43,146 bases of DNA from CAJCBL01 sp035298965 (GCA_035298965.1 DATGXO010000180.1:1-43146); one strand, 5' to 3'; counted from the first letter of the stretch, positions 10,158 through 18,289 are shown. Notes: generated by a model not told the origin, from the sequence alone. A program made the numbers and translations.

Positions 10158-11624
10158 ATGCAACGCCTCATCCTCGCGCTGTTCTGCCTGCTTGCCCCGT
10201 CGGTGTTCGCCGCCCATGTCGCCGCTCCCGCTGGCGGGCCCGAGGCTCCGCTCGTACTGGTGCAGAAGGAGGACATCGCGGCGAGCGCGGAGAAGCCGGT
10301 GCGCGTGGTCGTGATCCCGGTGCGGGACGAGATCGGCAAACCAATCCTGTACCTCATTCGCCGAGGCCTGAAAATGGCCGGTAAGGATGATTTGGTTGTG
10401 CTCGATATGCGGACACCGGGCGGTTCGCTAGGCGCGGCGTTGGAGATAATGGAAGCGCTAGACAAGTTCGATGGGCACACGGCGACCTATGTGAATGATG
10501 AGGCGATCTCAGCTGGTGCGCTTATCGCTTCAGCAACGGATGACATCTACTTCGCGCCCAAGGGCATGATCGGCGCTGCTGCGGCGGTTTTGTCAGGTGG
10601 CGCTGAGATTCCGGAAACGATGCGGCTAAAGGTGAATAGTGTGCTTGAGGCGAAAGTTGGTGCCTACACCGAAGGCAAAAGATTCAGAGCCGAAGTGATT
10701 ACCGCGATGTTCGACAAGGATTTCGAACTCAAGATTGGCGAGAAGATCGTGAAGCCCAAGGGTAAGCTGCTTTCGCTGACTGCGACTCAAGCTGCGGAAC
10801 TCTGCGGCGATCCCCCGAGCGCTCTTCTCTCAAGCGGGACAGCAAAGACAATAGAAGGGATGCTAGACGATGCGCTCGGCCGGGGACGCTACCGACTTGA
10901 GCGGCTAAATGTAACATGGGCTGAGCGGTTCGCCCAGTATCTCGTTCCGGACATGGTGCGGACCGTCCTGATTGGGCTGGGTATTCTTTGCCTCTACATC
11001 GAGTTCAAGACACCCGGCTTCGGGTTCTTCGGAATCTCGGGCGGAGCGCTTCTGTTGTTGGTCTTCTTCAGTAGCTACATCGCCGGCCTTTCCGGTTACG
11101 AAGCGGCGCTGGTCTTCGCGGTCGGGCTGCTGTTGCTGCTCACCGAGATCGTCTTCTTCCCCGGCGTGATCGTGATGGCGGTTACCGGGTCGTTGATGAT
11201 GTTTGGCGCGTTGCTCTGGTCGATGGTCGACCATTGGCCGAACCAGCCGATCGAGCTTAGCGGCGACATGTTTGTGCAACCGGCGACGAATCTCCTGCTC
11301 GGCGTCGCGCTCGCGGTGGTGCTCGCGCTCGCGTTTGCGAAGTTCATCCCGAAAGGGTGGTTCTTCTCGCGCCTCGCGGTCGCAGGCGAGGCGGGATCGA
11401 CATCGCAGGTCTCCGGCCTGCCGCCCGAGGAGGCCGCGCGCGCCGGCTCGCTCGTCGGTGCGCACGGCGTGGTCGCCACCGGGCTGTTTCCTGGCGGGCA
11501 GATCGAGATCGATGGACGGCGCTACGAGGCGCGGCTCGAGCTCGGCACGGCTGTCGCTGGCACGCCGGTGGTCGTGGTCGGCGTCTCTGATTTCCGGCTG
11601 ATCGTGGAGGTTGAAAAGTTATGA
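10158..11624 (+). CDS. nfeD: NfeD-family membrane protein with ClpP-like serine protease domain
   Basis: The 488-residue protein has a signal peptide (MQRLILALFCLLAPSVFA). A periplasmic ClpP/SppA-like domain spans ~residues 45-240 with RTPGGSLG at 85-92 and EAISAGALIAS, where S118 is the likely nucleophile. Four or five transmembrane helices lie at ~260-370, and the C-terminal NfeD OB-fold (GAHGVVATGLFPGGQIEIDGR) covers ~425-488. This is the long NfeD type found next to flotillin genes, thought to act on membrane-microdomain proteins. It overlaps the next gene by ATGA. The central part (about 10340-10990, residues ~61-277) is visibly less GC-rich and uses rarer codons (cta, ata, aat, aga) than either flank, a sign of recombination with a lower-GC relative. 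Confidence 0.9.
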   Translation: MQRLILALFCLLAPSVFAAHVAAPAGGPEAPLVLVQKEDIAASAEKPVRVVVIPVRDEIGKPILYLIRRGLKMAGKDDLVVLDMRTPGGSLGAALEIMEALDKFDGHTATYVNDEAISAGALIASATDDIYFAPKGMIGAAAAVLSGGAEIPETMRLKVNSVLEAKVGAYTEGKRFRAEVITAMFDKDFELKIGEKIVKPKGKLLSLTATQAAELCGDPPSALLSSGTAKTIEGMLDDALGRGRYRLERLNVTWAERFAQYLVPDMVRTVLIGLGILCLYIEFKTPGFGFFGISGGALLLLVFFSSYIAGLSGYEAALVFAVGLLLLLTEIVFFPGVIVMAVTGSLMMFGALLWSMVDHWPNQPIELSGDMFVQPATNLLLGVALAVVLALAFAKFIPKGWFFSRLAVAGEAGSTSQVSGLPPEEAARAGSLVGAHGVVATGLFPGGQIEIDGRRYEARLELGTAVAGTPVVVVGVSDFRLIVEVEKL

Positions 11625-12088
11625 CGCTCGTGATCGTTCTTTTCGTGCTCGGTGCGCTGTTGCTCGCGCTCGAGATCGTGGTGCCCGGCGCTGTGCTCGG
11701 CTCGATCGGCGGGCTGTTGATGCTCGGCGGCGTGGTCGCCGCGTTCATGAAACTCGGCACGACCGGCGGGTTGATCGCGACCGGTTTGGCGTTGGTGCTG
11801 CTCGGCACGATGTTCTACCTTGAGATGGTCTGGCTGCCGCGCTCGCGAGTCGCGAAGCACCTCTCGATGGACGCCACGATCGACAGCGTGAGCCAGCCGC
11901 CGGTGGCGCAGGAGGCCGAGGTGATCGGGCACGATGCAGTTGCGCTTTCCACGCTCGCGCCGACCGGTTTCGTGCGGGTGAACGGCCGCCGTTACGAAGC
12001 GAGCTGCCGCAGCGGTTATGCGGCCGCCGGCGAGACGCTGAAAGTAGTCGGCCTCGATGCCTTTCGTTTGATCGTCACCAAAACCTAA
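11621..12088 (+). CDS. Short NfeD-family membrane protein
   Basis: The 155-residue protein has two or three N-terminal helices (IVLFVLGALLLALEIVVPGAVLGSIGG and TGGLIATGLALVLLGTMFYLEM) followed by a soluble OB-fold of the NfeD type (EVIGHDAVALSTLAPTGFVRVNGRRYEA). Its ATG overlaps the stop of the long nfeD gene (ATGA), which implies translational coupling. floA follows after 12 nt. Having both a protease-type and a short NfeD with one flotillin gene is a recognised arrangement. It is membrane-bound and probably a partner or modulator of FloA; this role is inferred from context. Confidence 0.9.
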   Translation: MTLVIVLFVLGALLLALEIVVPGAVLGSIGGLLMLGGVVAAFMKLGTTGGLIATGLALVLLGTMFYLEMVWLPRSRVAKHLSMDATIDSVSQPPVAQEAEVIGHDAVALSTLAPTGFVRVNGRRYEASCRSGYAAAGETLKVVGLDAFRLIVTKT

Positions 12089-12100
12089 ATCCCCTCCATC

Positions 12101-13108
12101 ATGCTCAACTGGTCTCTCATTCTCGTGATCTTTCTGGCCGTCGTCGGCCTGGTGCTGCTCGTCATCGTCGGCGGGTTGATCGGTGCGTGGGTCAAGGCGT
12201 TGTTCAACGGCGCACCGGTGCCCATGACCAAGCTCGTGGCGCTGAAGTTCGCCGGCATCCCGTTCGGGCTGATCGTCGACGCGCGCATCACCGCCGTCCG
12301 CGCCGGCATTCCGCTCAGCGCCGATCTGATCGCGTCGCACTTCCAGGCGGGCGGCAATGTCGTCCCCACGGTGCAGGCGATCATCGCCGCCAAGAAGGCC
12401 GGCATCGCGCTCGATTGGGACCGCGCCTGCGCGATCGATCTCGCGACCAAGGGCTCGGGCAAGAGCGTCGTCGAGGCGGTGCGCACCTCCGTCGATCCGA
12501 AGGTGATCGACTGCCCGAATCCCGAGGCCGGCCGCACCACGATCGACGGCGTCGCCAAGGACGGGATTCAGGTGAAGGTGAAGGCCCGCGTGACCGTGCG
12601 CACCAACCTCGACCGCTTCGTCGGTGGCGCGAAGGAGAACACGATCATCGCCCGCGTCGGCGAGGGCATCGTGACCACGATCGGTTCCGCCGAGAGCTAC
12701 AAGACCGTGCTCGAGTCACCCGACAGCATCTCGAAGACCGTGCTCGCCCGCGGCCTCGACGCTGGCACGGCATTCGAAATTCTCTCCATCGACATCGCCG
12801 ATGTGGACGTCGGCGAGAACGTGGGCGCGAAACTCCAGGTCGCGCAGGCCGAGGCGAACAAGAACATGGCACAGGCGCAGGCCGAAATCCGCCGCGCCGC
12901 CGCCGTCGCGCTCGAGCAGGAGATGAAGGCGCGCACACAGGAATCGCAGGCGAAGGTCGTCGAGGCGCAGGCGCAGGTGCCGCTCGCGATGGCCGAGGCG
13001 TTCCGCAGCGGCCGGCTTGGCGTGATGGACTACTACCGCATGGAGAACATCCAGTCGGACACCGCGATGCGCGGCTCGATCGCCGGTCCGGAGGTTTCCA
13101 AGAAGTAA
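12101..13108 (+). CDS. floA: Flotillin-like protein FloA
   Basis: FloA scaffolds functional membrane microdomains (lipid-raft-like patches). The 335-residue length and sequence fit the bacterial FloA/YqfA family. It has an N-terminal membrane hairpin (LVLLVIVGGLIGAWVKALF), then KLVALKFAGIPFGLIVDARITAVRAG, the SPFH core with TTIDGVAKDGIQVKVKARVTVRTNLDRFVGG, and a C-terminal Ala/Glu-rich coiled coil (VAQAEANKNMAQAQAEIRRAAAVALEQE). It is the third gene of an operon with two NfeD proteins, as in Firmicutes yqeZ-yqfA. Start MLNWSLIL follows the previous gene by 12 nt. Confidence 0.96.
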   Translation: MLNWSLILVIFLAVVGLVLLVIVGGLIGAWVKALFNGAPVPMTKLVALKFAGIPFGLIVDARITAVRAGIPLSADLIASHFQAGGNVVPTVQAIIAAKKAGIALDWDRACAIDLATKGSGKSVVEAVRTSVDPKVIDCPNPEAGRTTIDGVAKDGIQVKVKARVTVRTNLDRFVGGAKENTIIARVGEGIVTTIGSAESYKTVLESPDSISKTVLARGLDAGTAFEILSIDIADVDVGENVGAKLQVAQAEANKNMAQAQAEIRRAAAVALEQEMKARTQESQAKVVEAQAQVPLAMAEAFRSGRLGVMDYYRMENIQSDTAMRGSIAGPEVSKK

Positions 13109-13116
13109 CGGACGGA

Positions 13117-13213
13117 AAGTAACAAGTATCACGTGACAAGTGACAGGCCGCGAGTGCCAGGGCGGTGGTGGCAACCCCGACCCTTGGAACTTGGCCCTTG
13201 AAACTTCAACCTT
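13117..13213. repeat. Paired inverted heptamer-array element B
   Basis: Bases 13117-13144 hold four in-register heptamers of type AAGTNNC (AAGTAAC, AAGTATC, ACGTGAC, AAGTGAC). After a 34-nt spacer, 13179-13213 read on the minus strand as AAGGTTG, AAGTTTC, AAGGGCC, AAGTTCC, AAGGGTC. The element fills the whole gap between floA and the next gene of the operon, so it is probably transcribed and may fold as an imperfect long hairpin. Confidence 0.75.
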
Positions 13214-13221
13214 TGCTCCCA

Positions 13222-13824
13222 ATGCGCTGGCTCTTCGAAAACCCACAGCTGCTCTTCATCATCGGCGGCGCGATCGCGTTTTGGCTCAACCAGCGGCGCA
13301 AGGAGAAGCAGGACCGCGAGATGGCCGAGGAGGCCGCCCGCGGGCCCACCGACGACGAGATGGCGGAGCGTACGCGCCGGATTCAGGAGGAGATTCGCCG
13401 CAAGATCGAGGAGCGGCGGGGACAATCGCCGCTCGAGGTGCCTCCGGCGGCCGAGTGGGCGCGGCGAGAGACGCCGCCCGCGCTTCCCGCGGAACCGCCT
13501 CCGCTGCTGCCGCCGCAGCGGCCCGTGCTCGTCGCGCAGGAAGACGCGTCCGGAGCCGCCGAGCTCGACCGCGTCATGGAAGAGCAGCGACGCTACGCCG
13601 AGCAGCTCGAGCGTCTCGCCGAAACCGAGCGCGCGCGTACGGAAGCGCTCGCGCGGGATTCCGCGATGGTGCCGCTCTCGATGGCGGCCTACTCGACAGC
13701 GTTGCCCGCGACGCGCGGCGCGCGGCGCGCCGATGGCATCTTCGCTCTCGCGCGCGACCGCGAATCGCTGCGCCGCGCCATCGTCCTGCGCGAGGTGCTC
13801 GGCGCACCCAAGGCGTTGCGCTGA
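13222..13824 (+). CDS. Membrane-anchored coiled-coil protein of unknown function
   Basis: The 200-residue protein starts MRWLFENPQLLFIIGGAIAFWL, a single N-terminal membrane helix. A highly charged coiled-coil segment follows (NQRRKEKQDREMAEEAARG and RTRRIQEEIRRKIEERRG), then a Pro-rich linker (residues ~75-115), a second coiled coil and a C-terminal helical piece ending ARDRESLRRAIVLREVLGAPKAL. That C-terminal motif recurs in small Verrucomicrobiota proteins and looks like a conserved docking helix. The short N-terminal helix with no cleavage site suggests it stays in the inner membrane. It is the fourth plus-strand gene after nfeD-nfeD-floA, separated by repeat element B, so a link to the flotillin system is possible. 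No catalytic motif is visible. Confidence 0.75.
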   Translation: MRWLFENPQLLFIIGGAIAFWLNQRRKEKQDREMAEEAARGPTDDEMAERTRRIQEEIRRKIEERRGQSPLEVPPAAEWARRETPPALPAEPPPLLPPQRPVLVAQEDASGAAELDRVMEEQRRYAEQLERLAETERARTEALARDSAMVPLSMAAYSTALPATRGARRADGIFALARDRESLRRAIVLREVLGAPKALR

Positions 13825-13853
13825 GCGGGAGCGCAGGGAACTTGTCAGCCGGC

Positions 13854-13876
13854 GCCGCGGACCCATGATCCGCGGC
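13854..13876. other. Hairpin between two plus-strand genes
   Basis: GCCGCGGA (13854-13861) and TCCGCGGC (13869-13876) form a perfect 8-bp stem with a 7-nt loop. It sits after the coiled-coil gene and 40 nt before the exported-protein gene. No T run follows, so it may be a weak terminator or an mRNA 3' stabiliser. Confidence 0.45.
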
Positions 13877-13916
13877 AGTCCCGGTCCGTCCGGCTCTCGT
13901 CCTCCGCACCTCGCTC

Positions 13917-15338
13917 ATGAAACGCTCCCTCGCGGCCCTGCTCGCGGCTTCGTTGCTCGCCAACGTCGGCCTTGTGGCGTGGTCAGTGCGCCGAGACACG
14001 GCGACGAAACCGGTGGTGGTACCGGCTGTGGCTCCTGCCTTGTCGGCATCTCCCGCAGTAGGCCCGACCGAGGCGAGCGCCCCGGATGCGAAAGCTCCCG
14101 CGCCGGAGCCTGCGAAGATCTGGGAGCGGCCCTCCGGCGAGAGCGCGCGGATCTTTGCGCAGCGACTGCGCGCGGCCGGGGTGCCGGAGCACACGGCGCG
14201 TCTGCTCGTCGGCGACGCGCTCCGCGGTCAGTATCTCGAGCGGCAACGGGAGTTGATCGGCTCGACCGCGCCCGGCGAGTTCTGGAAAACGGCCGCGGCA
14301 GCGGCTGATCGGGATCGACAGGCGGAGTTACGCGCGCTTGCGCGCGAACACCGGGACCTGCTCGTGGAGTTGTTCGGCCCCGACGAAAACGCTGCGGCCG
14401 AGCTGGAGCGCGAACGGCGGCTTTACGGTCCGTTGTCGCCGGAGAAACTGGAGCGCGTGGATCGAATCCACGCCGACTACGGCGAGATGGTGGAGGACGT
14501 GCGCACGGCCGCTGGCGGGATGCTGTTGCCGGCGGATCGCGAGACGCTCGCGTTGCTCGAACAGGAGCGCCGCAAGGACGTCGCGGCCCTGCTGAGCGCG
14601 GAGGAACTCGAGCTCTACGACCTGCAGACTTCGGCGACCGCGCGGGCGCTGCGGGCGCGACTCGCGGCGTTTGCGCCGAGTGAAAAGGAGTTCCGGGCGC
14701 TCTTCGCCTTGCAACGGGATTTCGACGAGCGCCACGGAGCGGGCGGTCCGCTCGACGAGAGCCGGCAGCGCGAGCGGGCGGTCGCAGCGAATGAGCTCGA
14801 TACGCGGATACACGCCGCGCTCGGCGGCGCGCGCTACGAGGAATTTCGCAAGACGCAGGATGCCGGCTTCCGCCTCGCGGCGCGCCTTGCGGAACGTTTC
14901 GGTCTGCCGACCCGACGGGCGGGTGATGTCTACGCGCTCGCGCGCACGACACAGACGCGGCTCGCGGTTTTGCGCGACGACAAGGCGATCAGCGCCGAAG
15001 CGGCGCGGGCTTCGCTCGTGGAGTTGGCGCGGGACACCGGCGGTCGGCTCACGACATTGCTTGGGGTGGAGGGCGCTGAGCTTTACCGGCAGGCCTCGTG
15101 CGGTGCGTGGCTGCGTGCCCTCGAGCGTGCCGCGCAGGAAGTCGAAGCGGCTACGCCGTCCGTCGCCGCCAACTCGGCGCCGGTGACCACCGCGGGCGTC
15201 GCGCCGGCGACTGCGCCGGAGGTGAAGAGTGCGCCGACGGCGAACGCGGCCGGCGCGACAACTGAGAGTACGTCGAGCACGGGGCCGGTAGTCCCGCAGC
15301 GGGTGCCGTTGCCGATCGCCGCGCAGCCGAACGGCTGA
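13917..15338 (+). CDS. Exported or membrane-anchored helical protein, function unknown
   Basis: The 473-residue product begins MKRSLAALLAASLLANVGLVAW, an N-terminal signal or anchor helix, followed by a Pro/Ala-rich linker to about residue 70. The body (~75-400) is almost entirely charged alpha-helix with recurrent motifs such as YLERQRELIG, ARALRARLAAFAPSEKEFRALFALQRDFDE and GGARYEEFRKTQDAGFRLAARLAERFGLP. This resembles the periplasmic helical proteins of Verrucomicrobiota annotated only as hypothetical. The C-terminal 80 residues are low-complexity Ala/Thr/Pro. No catalytic residues are recognisable. It ends facing the convergent NusG-like gene with one palindromic repeat between. Confidence 0.7.
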   Translation: MKRSLAALLAASLLANVGLVAWSVRRDTATKPVVVPAVAPALSASPAVGPTEASAPDAKAPAPEPAKIWERPSGESARIFAQRLRAAGVPEHTARLLVGDALRGQYLERQRELIGSTAPGEFWKTAAAAADRDRQAELRALAREHRDLLVELFGPDENAAAELERERRLYGPLSPEKLERVDRIHADYGEMVEDVRTAAGGMLLPADRETLALLEQERRKDVAALLSAEELELYDLQTSATARALRARLAAFAPSEKEFRALFALQRDFDERHGAGGPLDESRQRERAVAANELDTRIHAALGGARYEEFRKTQDAGFRLAARLAERFGLPTRRAGDVYALARTTQTRLAVLRDDKAISAEAARASLVELARDTGGRLTTLLGVEGAELYRQASCGAWLRALERAAQEVEAATPSVAANSAPVTTAGVAPATAPEVKSAPTANAAGATTESTSSTGPVVPQRVPLPIAAQPNG

Positions 15339-15382
15339 GGCGTGACGGTTTCGCCGTTCTCGCGAGCGACGTAACGGGAGCC

Positions 15383-15407
15383 GGCCACGTCGGCGACATG
15401 GCCTACA
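15383..15407. repeat. 25-nt dispersed palindrome, copy 1
   Basis: The 25-nt sequence starts GGCCACGTCGGCGAC and ends GGCCTACA; its first 21 nt are a near-palindrome. It differs at three positions from the copy at 24987-25011. Both copies lie between convergent gene ends and have the same orientation. Confidence 0.75.
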
Positions 15408-15416
15408 GCGGAGGTT

Positions 15417-15929
15417 TCACGGCAGCAGCTTCAGGTCGGCGAGCGGGACGGCCACGAGGATGCCTTGTTGCAAGACGTCCATCGCGATGACGACGCCCTT
15501 CGGCGAGCGCGGATCCTCGATCATGCCTTCGACGCCCTTGAGCGGGCCGCCGACGATCCTCACGCGCGCACCGTGCCGGAGAAGCGGATGCAGCGTGGCC
15601 TCTAGACCGGAGGCGACGAGCGCCTCGACGGCGGCGAGCTGGCTGAGGAACGCGGTCTCGTCCCGCACCGGGATGAGGCGCACGAGCAGGTCCTGCTGGT
15701 AGAGCCGGTTGCGGCGCGGCGGCTCGACCTGCGCGAAGACGTAGCTCGGGAAGAGCGGCTTGGTGAAATGGCGGATCCGGTTGCCGTACCGGCGCTCTGA
15801 GGCGACGAGCGGGAGGCTGTGCCGGCAGCTCTCGCGGACGAGCAACTCGGCGAACTTCTTTTCGCAGCGCGGCTTCGTGTGGCAGACGAACCACGCCGGC
15901 GCGGTGGTATCGGCGGCGGACGCGGGCAT
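15417..15929 (-). CDS. NusG-family transcription antitermination factor (specialised paralogue)
   Basis: The 170-residue protein has an N-terminal NGN domain (APAWFVCHTKPRCEKKFAELL, then YGNRIRHFTKPLFPSYVFAQV), which binds the RNA polymerase clamp. A C-terminal KOW domain follows (HGARVRIVGGPLKGVEGMIED). This is the fold of NusG, RfaH, LoaP and UpxY. The divergent sequence and the location next to aroQ, not in the secE-nusG-rplK cluster, indicate an operon-specific paralogue and not housekeeping NusG. Such paralogues usually govern long polysaccharide or secondary-metabolite operons, but no such operon is within the window. It follows aroQ by 9 nt and is probably co-transcribed with it. Confidence 0.88.
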   Translation of the reverse strand: MPASAADTTAPAWFVCHTKPRCEKKFAELLVRESCRHSLPLVASERRYGNRIRHFTKPLFPSYVFAQVEPPRRNRLYQQDLLVRLIPVRDETAFLSQLAAVEALVASGLEATLHPLLRHGARVRIVGGPLKGVEGMIEDPRSPKGVVIAMDVLQQGILVAVPLADLKLLP

Positions 15930-15938
15930 GGCGGAGAC

Positions 15939-16373
15939 TCAGCCGCGGGCGGCAAGAAACTCGAGCGCGGCGCGGTAGCCCGCGAGGCCGAGCCCGGCGA
16001 TCACGCCGACGCACGCGCCGGCGGTGATCGACTTGTGGCGGAACTCCTCGCGCGCGTGGACGTTGGAGATGTGGACCTCGATCGCGGCGAGGCCGGAGCC
16101 GGCGATCGAGTCGCGCAGCGCGACGCTCGTGTGGGTGAGGCCGCCGGGGTTGAGCACGAAGCCGGCGAACTTGCGGTCGGCGAGCGAGGCGATGCGATCG
16201 ATCAACGCGCCCTCGTGGTTGCTCTGGAAGAACTCGAGCTCGATCTCGCGGCCGGCGAACGCGGCGCGTAGCTCCGCCTCGAGATCGGCGAGGGTGGCGC
16301 GGCCGTAGACGGACGGTTCGCGTTTGCCGAGGCGATCGAGGTTGGGGCCGTTGAGGATGGCGAGCTTCTTCAT
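15939..16373 (-). CDS. aroQ: Type II 3-dehydroquinate dehydratase
   Basis: AroQ converts 3-dehydroquinate to 3-dehydroshikimate in the shikimate pathway. The 144-residue length is exactly that of the type II dodecameric enzyme. Visible motifs are ILNGPNLDRLGKREPSVYG (the Arg and Tyr of the flexible active-site loop), FFQSNHEGALIDRI, FVLNPGGLTHTSVALRDSI, and IEVHISNVHAREEFRHKS carrying the catalytic-site His and the Glu/Arg that orient it. The start MKKLAILNGP is canonical; the open frame extends upstream without family similarity. It precedes the NusG paralogue in a two-gene unit. Confidence 0.96.
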   Translation of the reverse strand: MKKLAILNGPNLDRLGKREPSVYGRATLADLEAELRAAFAGREIELEFFQSNHEGALIDRIASLADRKFAGFVLNPGGLTHTSVALRDSIAGSGLAAIEVHISNVHAREEFRHKSITAGACVGVIAGLGLAGYRAALEFLAARG

Positions 16374-16474
16374 GGCGCGAGTAGTGAGGGGGCGGAGCCG
16401 CTGAGGCAAGGCGGCGGTGGAGGGGAATGCGCCGCTGTGACCCGCAGGTCTCATCTCCCTGGAGAGCGCGAGGC

Positions 16475-16505
16475 GGAAAGTTTCCATGTCAACCAATGGT
16501 TGACA
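16475..16505. promoter_or_regulatory. Two adjacent perfect palindromes upstream of aroQ (candidate operator)
   Basis: GGAAAGTTTCC (16475-16485) is an 11-nt palindrome. TGTCAACCAATGGTTGACA (16487-16505) has perfect 8-nt arms around AAT. On the minus strand the second ends in TTGACA, a consensus -35 box oriented toward aroQ, although no good -10 follows at 17 nt. The 218-nt gap between aroQ and the Nif3-like gene contains no credible gene. Confidence 0.45.
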
Positions 16506-16591
16506 GGATGTCGGCTCGAGCGCCGCTGGTGCGATGGGGGATCTCGGTGGTGTGCGTTGGACAGCAATGCCGCTCGGGCCTGCAATCGCGC

Positions 16592-17350
16592 CTACAGGGG
16601 GCACTCGCTCGGGAGGAAAACCCAAGGAAGACCGAAGCGAGCGGCGAGCTCGGCGGCGAGCGCCTGTACGCCGTAGACTTCGGTCGCGTAGTGGCCGCAG
16701 AGGTAGAGGTTGAGGCGTTCCTCCTGCGCGCGAGTGTAGACGGATTGCTTGAGCTCGCCGGTGATGAAGGTGTCGAGGCCGGCGGGCGCGAGGGCGTCGA
16801 GTGCGCTCATGCCGCTGCCGGTGAGGAGGGCGATCTCTCGGGGCCGCTCGGAGCCGAACTCGAGCGCGGTGACGCCGCCGGGAAACGTCTTCTCGAGCAA
16901 CGCGCGCAGCGTGGCGCGATCGGCCGGCGCGGTGGCGACGACGCCCATGTCGCGCCCTTGGTGGGGGAGGAATCCGCGCACTGGCGACAGCCCGAGCGTG
17001 CGCGCGAGCACGGTGTTGTTGCCGAGCTCGGGGTGCGCATCGAGAGGGAGGTGCGCCGAGTAGACGGCGAGATTTGCGGCGAAGGCGACCTGGAGCCGCT
17101 CGCGTTGGGCGCCAACGATTGGGCGCGCGCCGTCCCACAGCAGCCCATGATGGACGATCAGGAAATCGACGCCCGCGGCCGCCGCCACTCGGAAGGAGTG
17201 CAGCCCGGCATCGACCGCCGCGCCGATGCGGGTGACGGTGCCGTTGTTCTCGAGCTGAAGGCCGTTGTGCGCGCCGGGGAAATCGGGGAAGCCGGGGAGG
17301 CCGAGGCGCTGGTGGCAGTGGGCGACGAGTTCGGCGAGGGGCGCGGGCAT
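16592..17350 (-). CDS. Nif3-like dinuclear metal-centre protein (DUF34 family)
   Basis: The 252-residue length matches the short bacterial Nif3/YbgI family, hexameric proteins with a two-metal site and debated function (annotated as GTP cyclohydrolase I type 2 in some genomes). Metal-site motifs are present: HNGLQLEN near residue 40, FLIVHHGLLWDG near 75 (His-His), YSAHLPLDAHPELGNN near 110, and CGHYATEVYGVQAL near 220 with His and Glu. I chose the second Met, MPAPLAELVAHC, because the 12 residues before it (MPPPAVARYQRA) are not family-like. It lies upstream of aroQ on the same strand but 218 nt away. Confidence 0.92.
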   Translation of the reverse strand: MPAPLAELVAHCHQRLGLPGFPDFPGAHNGLQLENNGTVTRIGAAVDAGLHSFRVAAAAGVDFLIVHHGLLWDGARPIVGAQRERLQVAFAANLAVYSAHLPLDAHPELGNNTVLARTLGLSPVRGFLPHQGRDMGVVATAPADRATLRALLEKTFPGGVTALEFGSERPREIALLTGSGMSALDALAPAGLDTFITGELKQSVYTRAQEERLNLYLCGHYATEVYGVQALAAELAARFGLPWVFLPSECPL

Positions 17351-17461
17351 GGCGCGTTGATAGCGCGCGACCGCGGGCGGAGGCAAGTGCCCGGCCTGGA
17401 CCGCGTGAGCCAGTGACGAGGGACGAGAGTCGGCGCCGGCGAAGTTACCGCGCTCGGGGCT

Positions 17462-18235
17462 TCAAGTCCGCGCGGCGGGCGCGTACGTGCGCCGGTAGCG
17501 GCGGACCAGAGCGAGCGCCGCGAGTGCACCGGCGCCGATCAGGCCATAGGTCGCGGGCTCTGGGACCGGATCGGCGGGCGCATCGAAGCCGGCGCGAACG
17601 GCGAATACGAACACCTCCGGATCGGCGGCGCCGAAATCCGGCGAGAAGGCGAAGATCGTGAAGGGGAGCGCGAGTTCACCGGCGAGACCATCGAGATCGC
17701 CGCGAACGCTGACCAGCGGGATGAGCGTGCTCCAATGGCCGTCGGTCGCGGGCGCGGTGTTGAGCGACTTGTTGAAGGCGTAGTAGCGCGAGCCGTCGGC
17801 GCGTTCGATGTAGAAGTCGAGCGTGTCGAAGTTCGCCAAGGTGGGCAGGGCGTAGTTGCCGAACGGCTCGCCCGCGATGTCGGTGCAGAGGTTGTGATCT
17901 GCGCCCGAGAGGCTGTAGCCGAAGCGGTCCCAGCTCGTGCCGGTCGCGCCGAGAAAGATCACTTCGCACAGCATGGTCGGCGAGCTGCCGACGATGGGGC
18001 CGCTGATATCGCCAGGCGGGACGTTTTGCGCCCAAAGCGACCAATCGCGGGCGGGCGCATCGAAGTCGACCGAGCCCGGAATCTGCACGCTCGGGGCGAC
18101 GATACCGGCGGCCGGGTTGAACGAGTCGAACCACGCGTGGTAATCGGCGAGGCGGTCGGGCTGCGGCGAGAGCATCTGGCCGAAGGCGACGTTGGCGGAG
18201 AGGAACGACAGGGTGAGGAAGCGGCGGGGATTCAT
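17462..18235 (-). CDS. PEP-CTERM sorted exported protein
   Basis: The 257-residue protein has a signal peptide (MNPRRFLTLSFLSANVAFG) and a classic PEP-CTERM tail: VPEPATYGLIGAGALAALAL followed by basic VRRYRR. In bacteria with exosortase this tail directs the protein through the membrane for processing and export, usually with exopolysaccharide. The ~200-residue middle is beta-rich (WDRFGYSLSGADHNLC, FYIERADGSRYYAF) with no recognisable enzyme motif. The gene stands alone with its own promoter. Its presence implies an exosortase elsewhere in the genome. Confidence 0.9.
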   Translation of the reverse strand: MNPRRFLTLSFLSANVAFGQMLSPQPDRLADYHAWFDSFNPAAGIVAPSVQIPGSVDFDAPARDWSLWAQNVPPGDISGPIVGSSPTMLCEVIFLGATGTSWDRFGYSLSGADHNLCTDIAGEPFGNYALPTLANFDTLDFYIERADGSRYYAFNKSLNTAPATDGHWSTLIPLVSVRGDLDGLAGELALPFTIFAFSPDFGAADPEVFVFAVRAGFDAPADPVPEPATYGLIGAGALAALALVRRYRRTYAPAART

Positions 18236-18289
18236 GTGCGGGTGTTCGAGTGGGTGCTGGAGCGCTTCCGGGGGGCTGGAATTGCCGCG

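Noticed and set aside
17411..17431. Possible further heptamer array (GTGACGA, GGGACGA) before the Nif3-like gene
   Set aside because: Only two or three units and no inverted partner nearby; could be chance or a decayed remnant.
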